The notes: a model not told the origin generated them from the sequence alone. A stretch of DNA of 64,000 nt from Niastella caeni (GCF_004834005.1 NZ_STFF01000003.1:434001-498000); one strand, 5' to 3'; counted from the first letter of the stretch, positions 1 through 9,098 are shown. Numbers and translations are program-made.

Positions 1-356
1 CCCATAGAGATCACCCAGCGGGGTTCCATCATTTGTTCGTGTAATCGTTTGATGATGGGCACCATTTTAATAAATACCGTTCCGGCAATCACCATTACAT
101 CTGCTTCCCGCGGCGTACCGCGAATAACCTCGGCGCCGAACCGGGCCACATCATATTTACTGGTAATGCTGGTAGCCATCTCTACAAAACAGCAGCTTAA
201 TCCGAAATGGAAAGGCCACATAGAATTTTTTCTTCCCCAGGCCACGAGGCTTTGTACGGAGGTAAGCATAATACTTTGCTTAACGGCCTCTTCCATGCTG
301 CCGTTACCGGATAAATGACCGGCACTATCACCTGCTTTGCTTAACCACCATTTCAT
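1..356 (-). CDS. nuoB: NADH-quinone oxidoreductase subunit B (partial)
   Basis: NuoB carries the N2 [4Fe-4S] cluster of respiratory complex I, on the cytoplasmic arm next to the quinone site. Reading the minus strand from the ATG at 356 gives [13 protein letters not shown], then a segment with [11 protein letters not shown], whose adjacent cysteines are N2 ligands, followed by the [17 protein letters not shown] block and [16 protein letters not shown]. These are hallmark NuoB blocks. The gene runs off the left edge, so the C-terminal half with the remaining cluster cysteines is not visible. It lies downstream of nuoA on the same strand, as in standard nuo operons, but 213 bases of palindromic repeat separate the two. 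The family call is near certain. Confidence 0.95.
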   Translation of the reverse strand, partial: MKWWLSKAGDSAGHLSGNGSMEEAVKQSIMLTSVQSLVAWGRKNSMWPFHFGLSCCFVEMATSITSKYDVARFGAEVIRGTPREADVMVIAGTVFIKMVPIIKRLHEQMMEPRWVISM

Positions 357-360
357 TGTT

Positions 361-548
361 TATGGTTTATAGTTTATGGTTTATAGTTGCTGCCGCGCTT
401 AAAAGCTCAAGATCATTTTTTGAACTCGCGCTTCTATGGTTTATGGTTTATAATTTATAGTTTATGGTTGCTGCCGCGCTTTGAGGCTCGAAATTAATTC
501 TGACCTCGCGCTTAAAGAACCACAAACCATAAACCACAAACAATAAAC
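361..548. repeat. Palindromic 'TTTATGGTTTATAGTT' repeat between nuoA and nuoB
   Basis: Two head-to-tail copies of a block (TTTATGGTTTATAGTT words followed by TTGCTGCCGCGCTT and, later, CTCGCGCTT) lie at about 361-414 and 434-514. They are followed by the reverse-complement words ACCATAAACCACAAAC at about 521-548. The arms can pair into a long A+T-rich hairpin in the nuoA-nuoB transcript. The same words recur at 62343-62510. No open reading frame is supported here. Confidence 0.75.
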
Positions 549-569
549 TGCTTCTTCAAACACCAATAT

Positions 570-989
570 TCAACCCCTTAACTCTTTATATTTCTTCAAT
601 ATCTTCTTTCCATCTAACCCAATATCCAGCGCGCCTATTCCCCATTCGTAGATCAACACAACAACCAGCTGACCAATGAAGATGGCAACGCCAATGTAAC
701 CCGGCCAGCCGAGTTCGTAAAAGCCTAATGCCCACAGAATAATGAACACAGCTTCTACATCAAAGATCACAAACAACATGGCAACGAGGTAAAATTGGGC
801 AGAAAAACGAAGTCGTGCTGAACCGGTTTGTTCGATGCCGCCTTCGTAAGGTTTATCGGTAGCACGATCGCGGTGATGCTGACCTAATAAATAAGACAGA
901 GCGAGAATGGCAAGGAGCAAAATCACTACCGCAATTGCATATAATAGCAAAGGCCATAAAGGAATACTATGAATATTATTTCCTGGCAT
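570..989 (-). CDS. nuoA: NADH-quinone oxidoreductase subunit A
   Basis: NuoA is a small membrane subunit of complex I (139 residues, normal for the family). Three hydrophobic segments are visible: about residues 10-32 (PLLLYAIAVVILLLAILALSY), 66-90 (FYLVAMLFVIFDVEAVFIILW) and 97-116. The loop PYEGGIEQTGSARLRFSAQFYLVAMLFVIFDVE is the diagnostic NuoA signature, with the conserved acidic residues of FDVE. It starts at the ATG at 989 and is followed on the same strand by nuoB, so the pair is probably the start of a nuo operon continuing off the left edge. Confidence is high. Confidence 0.96.
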   Translation of the reverse strand: MPGNNIHSIPLWPLLLYAIAVVILLLAILALSYLLGQHHRDRATDKPYEGGIEQTGSARLRFSAQFYLVAMLFVIFDVEAVFIILWALGFYELGWPGYIGVAIFIGQLVVVLIYEWGIGALDIGLDGKKILKKYKELRG

Positions 990-1103
990 AGCAAAATACT
1001 TCCATGATGGGCTTTTTTAACTGCCCACTACAGTCCTTTCACATCAAAGTGAACCAACGGCACTAACCTATACAGCCAACAATAGTACGATCAAGGGTTA
1101 AAA

Positions 1104-1535
1104 TTAGCTCGTAATGTAATGTTCGAGGTTTTGAATAATGAAATCTTTCTGATCGATGATATACTTTACGAGGTCACCGATAGAAACAAGTCCAATTAAT
1201 TCATTGTCTTCGAGCACAGGTAAATGACGGATATGTTTATCAGTCATCAATTGCATGCAGTATTCGATCTTTGTATCAGGAGTAACAAACACCGGGCCTT
1301 CGGTCATTATATCCCGTACCTTGGTCTCTTTTGAGGATCTACCTTTTAATATTACTTTGCGGGCGTAGTCACGTTCTGTAAAAATTCCATCCAGTTTACC
1401 ATTTTCTTCCAGTACAACCAGTGAACCGAGATTTTTCGTTTCCAGCGTTTCTAAAGCTTCGTACACGGAGCTCTCCGGATTTACCGTATATACCACATGT
1501 CCTTTAATTTGCAGTATATCTCTTACCGTATCCAT
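1104..1535 (-). CDS. CBS-domain pair protein
   Basis: This 143-residue protein is made almost entirely of two CBS motifs, about residues 8-62 (VRDILQIKG ... GIFTERDYARKVI) and 73-130 (VRDIMTEGPVFVTPDT ... GLVSIGDLVKYII). The xxVGxxSxGDLVK-like ends are typical. Stand-alone CBS pairs bind adenine nucleotides or related ligands and act as energy-sensing regulators; the partner cannot be told from the sequence. It is transcribed toward nuoA with a gap of 114 bases and might be co-transcribed. No signal peptide or membrane segment is present, so it is cytoplasmic. The family is certain, the physiological role unknown. Confidence 0.9.
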   Translation of the reverse strand: MDTVRDILQIKGHVVYTVNPESSVYEALETLETKNLGSLVVLEENGKLDGIFTERDYARKVILKGRSSKETKVRDIMTEGPVFVTPDTKIEYCMQLMTDKHIRHLPVLEDNELIGLVSIGDLVKYIIDQKDFIIQNLEHYITS

Positions 1536-1614
1536 GGTAATCGTTTTAAGAACTATTATACTGTTAAGTTATTCTTTTTTTATCAAATAAAAAATTTTCC
1601 CGAAAAAGCCAGTT

Positions 1615-1885
1615 TTGAGTTATTGAGTTTGTTAGTTACTGAGTTCTGCGTTCTCGGTTCCTGGCTTTGGGGAACCTGCTTTCAGCTTTCCGCTTTAGGC
1701 TTTCGGCTGTATTTGCGTAAAGCGTGCAGCGTACAACGTGCAGCCCGTATTGCTTTTGGCTTACAGCTTACAGGCTTTGGCTGTATTGGTAGCTCGGAGC
1801 CTGTATTGGGCTTATGACTTACAGCTTTGGGCTGTATTTACGTGAAGCGTGCAGCGTGAGGCGCGAAGCCTGTATTTTCTTTCAA
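1615..1885. repeat. Composite intergenic word-repeat region (gap 1536-2036)
   Basis: The 500-base gap between the CBS gene and the lipoprotein gene holds no credible gene. It is built from short words. First come GAGTTATTGAGTTTGTTAG-type words (about 1615-1645), then words of the GCTTTCGGCTGTATT and GCTTACAGCTTACAGG type, and two copies of a CGTGCAGCGT-containing block (about 1720-1745 and 1842-1866). The GCTTACAGCTT words recur at 24685-24800, 30881-30934 and 33846-33950. Confidence 0.65.
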
Positions 1886-2036
1886 CTTTCCCCTGGTCCC
1901 TGACAACAATCATTATTTCACTTATCTGTTAGTGTTTGAACGATAAAAGCACACAGCCGATTTGATCAAAATCAAAATCGGGATACTGAACACCTTTTGG
2001 TGTATAAAGCCCATACCTTAGTACAAAACCATCAAC

Positions 2037-2540
2037 ATGAAAAAGTATTGCTCTCTTTTATTGATCGCAGGCGGTATCTTCTTTATTACCTCCTGTGAAA
2101 ATACAGCCACCGATAAAGCGGCAGATAAAACCACTACCGACAGCGCTGCAGCCTTTGACCTTGGGAAGGCGAGAGAATGGATAGAAAGTGATAATGCAAA
2201 ATTTATGGAAGAAGCAAAGAAAGGCGATTCCAATGCGTTGGCGGCACATTATGCTTCCGACGGCTGGGCCATGTTCAATGGCAGCGAACCTTTTAAAGGA
2301 AGGGATATAGCTTCGGCCTGGGGCGGCGCAATCAGAATGGGCATGAAAGATATAAAAGTGACTACCGTTGATGTGGTTGGCAATGCAGAACTTCTCGCCG
2401 AAACGGGTACGTATGAAATGCTTGGTGAAGGCAATAAAACAATCGATAAAGGTAAATATGTGGTGGTATGGAAACCCGAAGGCGGCGGCTGGAAGATCTA
2501 CCGCGACATCGGCAACAGCAATATGCCTCCTAAGAAGTAA
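2037..2540 (+). CDS. Lipoprotein with NTF2-like (SnoaL/DUF4440-type) domain
   Basis: This is a 167-residue exported protein. MKKYCSLLLIAGGIFFITSC is a lipoprotein signal peptide with lipobox ITSC (Cys20), followed by a Thr/Ala/Asp-rich linker. Residues about 45-160 resemble the cone-shaped NTF2-like fold used by SnoaL/DUF4440 proteins: WIESDNAKFMEEAKKGDSNALAAHYASDGWAMF, then FKGRDIASAWGG and a C-terminal GKYVVVWKPEGGGWKIYRDIGNS strand pair. Such domains bind small hydrophobic ligands or catalyse simple isomerisations; no specific reaction can be assigned. It stands alone, with repeat-rich DNA on both sides. The lipoprotein call is firm, the fold call fairly firm. Confidence 0.8.
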   Translation: MKKYCSLLLIAGGIFFITSCENTATDKAADKTTTDSAAAFDLGKAREWIESDNAKFMEEAKKGDSNALAAHYASDGWAMFNGSEPFKGRDIASAWGGAIRMGMKDIKVTTVDVVGNAELLAETGTYEMLGEGNKTIDKGKYVVVWKPEGGGWKIYRDIGNSNMPPKK

Positions 2541-2765
2541 GGCAACAAGGCATCGAGGCATAAAGGCATAAAGAAAGCCAGGCTTTTTACTTCCTTTATG
2601 CCTTTTTCTTTGCGTTATTCCCTTATCGCCCTTTGTTGCTTTTTATTCGGCATTCACTCCATCCTCGCTCTCGTTACGCCTTCCTTTTCTTTGCGCTTGT
2701 TTCTATTTTCCCTTTGCTACTTTTTATTTAGCACTGTTCCCTCCCTCTCGTTGCCTCCACTTTGA
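2541..2765. repeat. Palindromic 'GGCAACAAGGCATAAAGG' repeat, likely terminator
   Basis: Directly after the lipoprotein stop codon lie GGCAACAAGGCATCGAGGC and GGCATAAAGGCATAAAG words. They are answered by CTTCCTTTATGCCTTTTTC at about 2590-2608, giving an imperfect hairpin that ends in a T-rich tract, so it may terminate the gene at 2037-2540. The rest is C+T-rich low-complexity sequence. The same words appear in reverse orientation at 27440-27475. Confidence 0.6.
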
Positions 2766-2797
2766 AGTGTGGCACACTTACATTCATTGATATATCT

Positions 2798-3304
2798 TCA
2801 TTCTGCTTTAATAGCATCCTGCTTAACGATGCAAGCCAGTAAAACCAGGATCAAAGCAATGGCATTGAAAAAGGTGCGAATGCCATGCAATTTGTTCCAG
2901 GGTTTTTCAAACAGTGCCCGTTGCCGGTTAAGTTCTTCTGCAGAGGTTTGTAAATTAAAACTATCCAATGCATTATTCAGGGGAACATTACCTGCCATAG
3001 TAACCCCGAAAGTGCCAACAGTATATACCAGGGTGGCAGCCAGTAAGAAATAAAAACGAAGCGAGGCGGGATGGCTGTAGTGCAACCAGGTACTCAGCGG
3101 CAATAATATCAACGTGCCCATAAAGCTCATATAAAATAAGGGGTTCAGAATTTCCCGGTTGATCGCTTGCATGGCAGCGAGGTAACCGGCATCAGGTAAG
3201 CGGCCCAATGCACCGTTTACAGAACAGGAATAGGCATAAAAAAGTCCGGCAATAAGCGCTGTAGTAAAAGCAGCGGCCAGAAGCGCGATGTTTGCAAAGG
3301 TCAT
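2798..3304 (-). CDS. DUF1772-family integral membrane protein
   Basis: This 168-residue membrane protein has four hydrophobic segments, at about residues 5-25, 55-75, 80-105 and 143-163. The N-terminal pattern GLFYAYSCSVNGALGRLPDAGYLAAMQAINREILNPLF matches the DUF1772/anthrone-oxygenase-like family, which has conserved polar residues in the first helix and an FM/AMQ-INR motif. Some family members oxygenate polyketides, but in Bacteroidota they are usually uncharacterised, so no reaction is claimed. It starts at the ATG at 3304 and sits just downstream of the diheme cytochrome gene on the same strand (16 bases), suggesting co-transcription. Confidence 0.8.
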   Translation of the reverse strand: MTFANIALLAAAFTTALIAGLFYAYSCSVNGALGRLPDAGYLAAMQAINREILNPLFYMSFMGTLILLPLSTWLHYSHPASLRFYFLLAATLVYTVGTFGVTMAGNVPLNNALDSFNLQTSAEELNRQRALFEKPWNKLHGIRTFFNAIALILVLLACIVKQDAIKAE

Positions 3305-3320
3305 GTACTATTGTTTTAAG

Positions 3321-4301
3321 TTATTGTGATTGTAAATATTTTTTAATAAGCGTCAGTGCTTCTTCATCAACCATCGTAGTGCCAATGCGTGGCATTCTTC
3401 CGGTCGACATTAAACTAATAATACGGTTCTTCCTGGCCGTGATGCGGGTATTTTCAACCGGTATTTCCCAGGCAAAGCGTACGGCGGAACGGGCACAGGA
3501 GCCTGCATCGCTATGGCAATGCGCGCAATTCACATCAAGGTAAGCACGTACCCTTTCTGAGATTGAGTATGTTCTATTTTGCCAGGCGGGTAATTTTGAA
3601 AACTGGTCCGGGTTAACCGGGTCCATAATACCGGCATTCTGCAAATGCTGTAACTGGTTAATTGACCTGTTATTCCGGTCAACCTCAATATTCAGGTTTC
3701 TTACTTTCATTCCAATGGGTATAATGGCGTTATTGGCATTGTGGCAGGTAGCGCAATCTTTTGCAGATGGAATTCGATAGGAAATAGCTTTGCGGTTTCC
3801 CTTTTCATCTATCCAGTTGACACTGGTCTTTGATCCGCCGGCAACCAGTATCGCGTCGGTTTGTGTCGCATTCCATACATAGGTGCCCGCCAACCATTGG
3901 CCATTATTTTTGATCAGCACTCTTGTTTCTATAAGCCGTTTACCTGCTGACACATTTCTTTTATCGTTAAAGTAATAGAAGGTCTTAACCAGGATGGCGC
4001 CATCGGGATATTGGGGAAGTCCATCGTTTGCGGCGGTGATCCTGGAACCTGCGGGCACTTTGATCAGCCGTTGTTTTTCGGCATGATCAGTAAATAAAGA
4101 GGTGGCCAGTTCGTACAAATGAAAACCATTGCCGGGAGTAAGCGCCACCGGATCGCCTACAAAAATTTTATAACCCGAGATTTGGGGCAGCAATACACTC
4201 CCTTCATTTCCCCTAACGGCGCCGGGATGACTGTACGGAAGGTACGCCGCAGCAACAATAGCTGAAAGCAACAAAACGACAATGGTTATAATCCGGTTCA
4301 T
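3321..4301 (-). CDS. Exported diheme c-type cytochrome-like protein
   Basis: This is a periplasmic protein with two covalent heme-c attachment motifs: CATCH at about residues 183-187 and CAHCH at 259-263, counted from the chosen start. I chose the ATG at 4301 because it gives a compact signal peptide (MNRIITIVVLLLSAIVAAAYL). An in-frame upstream start at 4379 would add 26 residues that spoil it. The sequence between motifs (SAKDCATCHNAN ... PIGMKVRNLN ... LDVNCAHCHSDAG) resembles Bacteroidota 'SO2930-type' diheme cytochromes. A third cysteine follows at about 269. The redox partner is unknown. It is probably co-transcribed with the DUF1772 gene. Confidence 0.8.
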   Translation of the reverse strand: MNRIITIVVLLLSAIVAAAYLPYSHPGAVRGNEGSVLLPQISGYKIFVGDPVALTPGNGFHLYELATSLFTDHAEKQRLIKVPAGSRITAANDGLPQYPDGAILVKTFYYFNDKRNVSAGKRLIETRVLIKNNGQWLAGTYVWNATQTDAILVAGGSKTSVNWIDEKGNRKAISYRIPSAKDCATCHNANNAIIPIGMKVRNLNIEVDRNNRSINQLQHLQNAGIMDPVNPDQFSKLPAWQNRTYSISERVRAYLDVNCAHCHSDAGSCARSAVRFAWEIPVENTRITARKNRIISLMSTGRMPRIGTTMVDEEALTLIKKYLQSQ

Positions 4302-4600
4302 AATAAGGCGGTTATTATTGAAACCAAAATTATAAGCGCTGCGGGAGGGAAAATAGAAGAAAACCGACACGGGTGGCAATAAAAAGCCCGCCTTTCGCTA
4401 TTTGGAACAGCGCATGTACCTTGTATATATGAAGAATCCCGTATTTATGCCCCTCTCCGGGTTTATTGGGACCGGTTTACGCTTTACCTTACAGGCCATC
4501 AAAAAAATCCTGAATTGGCGTTTACAAAAGTGGTATCTGATTGCAGAACCCAATAAGCCTGCTGCTCACACGAATTTTGCCACTTAAATTATTAACAGAC

Positions 4601-4619
4601 AAGTACTTGCCAAAGTACT
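4601..4619. promoter_or_regulatory. Inverted repeat upstream of acnB (operator-like)
   Basis: AAGTACTT and AAGTACT flank GCCA, an imperfect dyad of seven paired bases about 95 bases upstream of the acnB -7 element. It could be a regulator site; nothing identifies the protein. The rest of the 4302-4750 gap holds no convincing gene. Confidence 0.3.
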
Positions 4620-4715
4620 AACAAGGATAAATGTCTTTTTTACGCTCCATTAAAGTCCAATCTGTTTTTACATGGAATCTTATTTAGATCACTGTGTAAT
4701 ATTATGGACATTAAT

Positions 4716-4723
4716 TACATTTG
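4716..4723 (+). promoter_or_regulatory. Candidate -7 promoter element of acnB (TACATTTG)
   Basis: TACATTTG matches the Bacteroidota -7 consensus TAnnTTTG and lies 27 bases before the acnB ATG. No clear TTTG is seen at the -33 position, so the assignment rests on the -7 match and the position. Confidence 0.5.
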
Positions 4724-4750
4724 CAGCTTAGCATCTAAAAAGAAAATCAT

Positions 4751-7543
4751 ATGAGCCGTTACAATGAGTACCTTAAGGAAATTGAAGAAAGAAGAGGACA
4801 GGAACTTCATCCGAAGCCAATTGATGGGGCCGAATTGTTAAGTGAGATCATTGCCCAAATAAAAGATCTCAAAAATGTGCACAGAAAAGATTCTCTCAAT
4901 TTCTTTATTTATAATGTATTGCCAGGAACTACGAGTGCTGCTGGTGTGAAAGCTGCCTTTTTAAAAGAAATCATTCTTGGAACATCTGTAGTAGAAGAAA
5001 TTTCACCTGCTTTTGCTTTTGAGCTGTTATCACACATGAAGGGCGGTCCTTCTATTGAAGTGTTGCTGGATCTGGCGCTGGGTAATAATGCTTCCATTGC
5101 TAAAGAAGCCGCAAAAGTTCTTAAAACCCAGGTTTTCCTCTATGATGCCGACACAGACCGCCTGAAAGAGGCATTCAAAAACGGAAATGCAATAGCAAAA
5201 GATATACTTGAAAGTTATGCAAAGGCTGAGTTTTTCACCAAACTGCCCGAGGTACCTGAAGAAATTAAAATAGTAACGTTCATTGCAGGCGAGGGTGATA
5301 TTTCTACCGACCTGCTCTCTCCGGGTAACCAGGCGCACTCCCGGTCAGACCGTGAATTGCATGGTAAATGCATGATCACACCAAAGGCACAAGCCGAGAT
5401 CAGGGCGCTGCAGGCTCAACATCCTGACAAAAGCGTGATGTTGATTGCCGAGAAAGGCACCATGGGTGTAGGTTCATCAAGAATGTCTGGTGTAAATAAC
5501 GTGGCGCTTTGGACAGGCAAACAAGCTAGCCCCTATGTTCCATTTGTTAATATTGCCCCCATTGTAGGTGGCACAAACGGAATTTCACCCATCTTCCTTA
5601 CTACTGTTGACGTTACCGGCGGCATTGGTATCGACCTCAAAAACTGGGTGAAAAAGGTGGACGCAAATGGCAAGATCGTTCGCAATGAAAATGGCGAACC
5701 TATTCTTGAAGAAGTATACTCTGTTGCCACCGGCACCGTTCTTACGATCAACACCAAAACGAAAAAATTATATAATGGCGACCGGGAACTGATTGACATT
5801 TCCAAGGCGCTTACGCCTCAGAAAAAGGAATTTATCAGAGCCGGGGGGTCATACGCTATCGTATTCGGTAAAAAGATCCAGACGATCGCAGCGAAGCTCT
5901 TAGGTATTGAACCTGCTCCTGTATTTGCTCCGTCAAAAGAAATTTCTAATGAAGGCCAGGGTCTAACAGCAGTTGAAAAGATCTTTAACAGAAATGCCGT
6001 TGGCACTACTCCGGGTAAAGTATTACACGCAGGTTCCGACGTTCGTGTTGAAGTAAATATCGTAGGTTCTCAGGATACGACCGGTCTGATGACCGCTCAG
6101 GAACTGGAGTCTATGGCAGCTACTGTGATCTCCCCAATTGTTGACGGTGCATACCAGTCAGGTTGTCACACCGCTTCGGTATGGGATAAAAAGGCGCAGG
6201 CAAACATTCCAAAACTCATGAAGTTCATGAATGATTTTGGCTTGATCACCGCCCGTGACCCGAAAGGCGAATATCATTCCATGACAGATGTAATTCACAA
6301 AGTCCTCAACGATATAACGGTAGATGAGTGGGCGATCATCATTGGTGGTGATTCTCACACAAGAATGTCGAAAGGTGTTGCTTTTGGCGCTGACTCAGGT
6401 ACCGTTGCACTGGCATTGGCTACCGGTGAAGCGTCTATGCCCATTCCCGAATCAGTGAAAGTAACCTTCAAAGGAGAAATGAAGGATCACATGGACTTCC
6501 GTGATGTGGTACATGCTACCCAGGCGCAGATGCTTCAGAAATTTGGCGGCGAGAACGTTTTCCAGGGCAGAATTATTGAAGTGCACATTGGAACGCTTCC
6601 TGCTGACCAGGCGTTTACCTTTACAGACTGGACGGCAGAGATGAAGGCCAAAGCTTCTATCTGTATTTCTGACGATGACACCCTGATCAAATCACTGGAA
6701 ATTGCGAAGGGCAGGATCCAGATCATGATCGACAAGGGCATGGATAACAACAGACAGGTGCTTCAGGGATTGATCAATAAAGCCGATAAGCGGATCGCAG
6801 AAATTAAATCAGGCGAAAAACCTGCTTTAAAACCAGATGCGAATGCGAAGTATTATGCTGAAGTGGAGATTGACCTGGACGTGATCGCTGAACCAATGAT
6901 CGCTGACCCCGATGTTAATAATGCAGACGTTTCCAAGCGCTATACCCACGATACCATTCGCGCACTCTCTTATTATGGTGGTGAGAAAAAAGTAGATCTT
7001 GGTTTCGTAGGATCATGCATGGTGCACAAGGGCGATTTGAAAATTGTTTCTCAAATGCTCAAGAACCTGGAAAAGCAACAAGGTAAGGTTGAGTTCCGTG
7101 CGCCGCTTGTAGTGGCAGCTCCAACTTACAATATCATTGATGAACTTCAGGCCGAGGGTGATTGGGAAATATTGCAGAAGTATTCTGGTTTTGAATTCAA
7201 TGACAATGCTCCGAAAAACGCGGCACGTACCGAATACGAAAACATGATGTATCTCGAGCGCCCGGGTTGTAACCTTTGTATGGGTAACCAGGAAAAAGCA
7301 GCTAAAGGGGATACTGTAATGGCAACCTCGACCCGTCTTTTCCAGGGAAGAGTTGTTGAAGATTCCGAGCGCAAAAAAGGTGAGTCCCTCCTTGCGTCCA
7401 CACCAGTAGTTGTTCTTTCTGCAATCCTTGGAAGAATTCCTAATATGAACGAATATAAAGCTGCCGTAGTGGGTATCGATCTTAATAAGTTCGCGCCTCC
7501 CCTCAAGAACTTAACTTCGAGCAAAGACAGTCTTACTTACTAG
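4751..7543 (+). CDS. acnB: Aconitate hydratase B (aconitase 2 / 2-methylisocitrate dehydratase)
   Basis: AcnB interconverts citrate and isocitrate in the TCA cycle and, in many bacteria, hydrates 2-methyl-cis-aconitate in the methylcitrate cycle. At 930 residues it is slightly longer than E. coli AcnB. The N-terminal HEAT-like helical domain (about 1-160) precedes the swivelling and catalytic domains, the arrangement special to AcnB. The [4Fe-4S] ligands are visible as FVGSCM (about residue 755) and GCNLCMG (about 839-845). Substrate-binding blocks such as IIGGDSHTRMSKGVAFGADSG are intact. A TAnnTTTG element lies upstream and a strong hairpin terminator downstream, so it looks monocistronic. 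The identification is secure. Confidence 0.97.
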   Translation: MSRYNEYLKEIEERRGQELHPKPIDGAELLSEIIAQIKDLKNVHRKDSLNFFIYNVLPGTTSAAGVKAAFLKEIILGTSVVEEISPAFAFELLSHMKGGPSIEVLLDLALGNNASIAKEAAKVLKTQVFLYDADTDRLKEAFKNGNAIAKDILESYAKAEFFTKLPEVPEEIKIVTFIAGEGDISTDLLSPGNQAHSRSDRELHGKCMITPKAQAEIRALQAQHPDKSVMLIAEKGTMGVGSSRMSGVNNVALWTGKQASPYVPFVNIAPIVGGTNGISPIFLTTVDVTGGIGIDLKNWVKKVDANGKIVRNENGEPILEEVYSVATGTVLTINTKTKKLYNGDRELIDISKALTPQKKEFIRAGGSYAIVFGKKIQTIAAKLLGIEPAPVFAPSKEISNEGQGLTAVEKIFNRNAVGTTPGKVLHAGSDVRVEVNIVGSQDTTGLMTAQELESMAATVISPIVDGAYQSGCHTASVWDKKAQANIPKLMKFMNDFGLITARDPKGEYHSMTDVIHKVLNDITVDEWAIIIGGDSHTRMSKGVAFGADSGTVALALATGEASMPIPESVKVTFKGEMKDHMDFRDVVHATQAQMLQKFGGENVFQGRIIEVHIGTLPADQAFTFTDWTAEMKAKASICISDDDTLIKSLEIAKGRIQIMIDKGMDNNRQVLQGLINKADKRIAEIKSGEKPALKPDANAKYYAEVEIDLDVIAEPMIADPDVNNADVSKRYTHDTIRALSYYGGEKKVDLGFVGSCMVHKGDLKIVSQMLKNLEKQQGKVEFRAPLVVAAPTYNIIDELQAEGDWEILQKYSGFEFNDNAPKNAARTEYENMMYLERPGCNLCMGNQEKAAKGDTVMATSTRLFQGRVVEDSERKKGESLLASTPVVVLSAILGRIPNMNEYKAAVVGIDLNKFAPPLKNLTSSKDSLTY

Positions 7544-7569
7544 TGCTTTAATAAATCATATTTATTGAA

Positions 7570-7600
7570 AGAGGTTGTATCAATGATACAGCCTCTTTTT
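7570..7600 (+). terminator. Rho-independent terminator of acnB
   Basis: GAGGTTGTATC and GATACAGCCTC form an 11-bp stem (one G-U pair) around a 3-base loop, followed directly by TTTTT. It starts about 27 bases after the acnB stop codon. Confidence 0.9.
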
Positions 7601-8040
7601 ATTCGGTCACCCTTCCAACTTGCCCAAGTGTATGTAGTATATAAACGTAAAAGGGCATAAATAAAGGCTCACTAACCAGGGAACCTTTTCTTTCTGTGGA
7701 GTCTGCCGACAGATTGCAGAACCAATTAAAAGAATTTCTTAAGCGTGTTTTTTCTGTGAAACAATTGATAGATAAATTACCCTGCCAATAGCTGGTTTTA
7801 ATGAACGTTAAAGGGTTGTTGTATATTTAAGAATGAATTATAATTATGCAAAACCGAAGTTCCTAATGATTAAAGGCAATGCCGGGGATATTGGATTTTT
7901 TCGACAAGAGAATAACCACCCTGATAGTAAATCAGCGTTTCCACTACCGAGTTAGGAACAAGGCTGATCGTTAACAAAGACAACCGGCTTATATCCTTTC
8001 GCAATTAGATAACTACAAATAACACAGAATTCCTAATTCA
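7601..8040. other. Gene-free A+T-rich stretch before the hydrolase gene
   Basis: About 440 bases without a supported gene. The sequence GGAACCTTTTCTTTCTGTGGAGT near 7680 loosely resembles GGAAACTTTTCTGTAGAGT just after the hydrolase stop codon (about 8916-8934). These could be degenerate flanks of a transferred segment; the match is weak. Nothing else is recognisable. Confidence 0.3.
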
Positions 8041-8904
8041 ATGAGACTAGAAGCAAAGTTTTTAATTGTTTTCCTATTGTTCTTTCAATGTTTCTGTACA
8101 GAGAATAGGAGAAATAAAAAAATGAACATACACAACAAGGGCGTTTTAATAAATTACAATGACAGTAAAACAGGTGACACCGTTTTACTTTTCATACATG
8201 GCTGGGGAATAAATCAAACTTATTGGACAAATCAGGTTTCTTTTTTTTCAAAAAGATTCAGAGTGGTTACGATTGATTTACCGGGCTTTGGAAAATCAGG
8301 CAAAAACAGGAAAACCTGGACAGTTAAAGATTATACGGATGACATACATGCTATTTTAACGCAATTGGATTTGAAAAACGTAATTCTTATTGGACATTCA
8401 ATGAGTGGTTCAATCATTGTAGAAACAGCATTAAATTATCCATCTCGTATTATTTGTGTTATCGGAATTGACAATTTAAAAGATATTGGTCTCCCCCTTA
8501 CCCCTGAATTGGAAAAAGAATGGGCGGTTTTCTATACAAACGCAAGGAAGGATTTTAAGAGAACTGTTTCTAAAGACATTAATACCCTCTTTGCACCGTC
8601 CACTGATAGCCTTATACAAAAAAGAGTTACAGAAGATATTTTAAATTCAGATACAATTATTGCAGTTACGTGTTTGGAAAATCTCGACAAATATCCATTT
8701 GCCCAAAAACTAAAATCTCTAAACAAACCTCTTTATTTAATCAATAGCGACTTAACACCTACAGACACGTTAGCGTTTCAAAAAAAGGGAATTGACTATC
8801 ATCTCCTGAATATGGGAACCACAGGACATTACCCTATGCTTGAAAAACCAGACCGTTTTAATTTACTTTTACAAGAAGCGATTGACAGCCTAAGAGAAAA
8901 ATAA
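8041..8904 (+). CDS. Exported alpha/beta-hydrolase
   Basis: A 287-residue alpha/beta-hydrolase-fold enzyme. The catalytic triad is readable: Ser120 in GHSMSG (nucleophile elbow), Asp237 in INSDLTP and His263 in TGHYPML. The oxyanion-hole block is LLFIHGWGINQTYW (about residues 49-62). The N-terminus MRLEAKFLIVFLLFFQCFC is a signal or lipoprotein-type sequence, so the enzyme probably acts in the envelope; the substrate is unknown. The gene is visibly more A+T-rich than its neighbours and its codons favour A/T-ending forms. It lies next to a tRNA gene and a tRNA-like remnant, which together suggest horizontal transfer. Confidence 0.88.
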   Translation: MRLEAKFLIVFLLFFQCFCTENRRNKKMNIHNKGVLINYNDSKTGDTVLLFIHGWGINQTYWTNQVSFFSKRFRVVTIDLPGFGKSGKNRKTWTVKDYTDDIHAILTQLDLKNVILIGHSMSGSIIVETALNYPSRIICVIGIDNLKDIGLPLTPELEKEWAVFYTNARKDFKRTVSKDINTLFAPSTDSLIQKRVTEDILNSDTIIAVTCLENLDKYPFAQKLKSLNKPLYLINSDLTPTDTLAFQKKGIDYHLLNMGTTGHYPMLEKPDRFNLLLQEAIDSLREK

Positions 8905-9039
8905 GCTAAACCCCGGAAACTTTTCTGTAGAGTATACTGGTAGTGGTAGTTGAGCGTATCGCAGATGCTCACAAGCCCCCTGGTAATTGCATAGGAAGTG
9001 CATAGGAATTGCATAGAATTTGAATTATACCATGTTATT

Positions 9040-9098
9040 CCGGTCGCAGGCCCGTGCAGGAAGTACGGGATGCGCTGAACCAACTCAGCCAAACTTTT
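9040..9098 (-). pseudogene. tRNA-like remnant
   Basis: On the minus strand a D-arm-like hairpin (GCTG AGTTGGTT CAGC) is followed by CCCGT ... ACGGG, an anticodon-stem-like pairing around nine bases that include TTCC. The T arm is not recognisable and no acceptor stem closes. The D-arm block resembles that of the intact tRNA-Val 43 bases away (about 18 of 20 bases). It is probably a decayed tRNA gene or a duplication left by an integration event. Confidence 0.45.

Noticed and set aside
49..318. Open frame on the plus strand at the left edge
   Set aside because: It is the antisense shadow of nuoB, whose protein blocks are unmistakable on the minus strand.
2058..2561. 167-codon minus-strand frame opposite the lipoprotein gene
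   Set aside because: Same length as the plus-strand gene but without family features; the plus strand has a clear signal and lipobox.
4402..4587. 61-codon frame between the cytochrome gene and acnB
   Set aside because: TTG start, no signal, domain or downstream partner; composition looks non-coding. Kept as gap.
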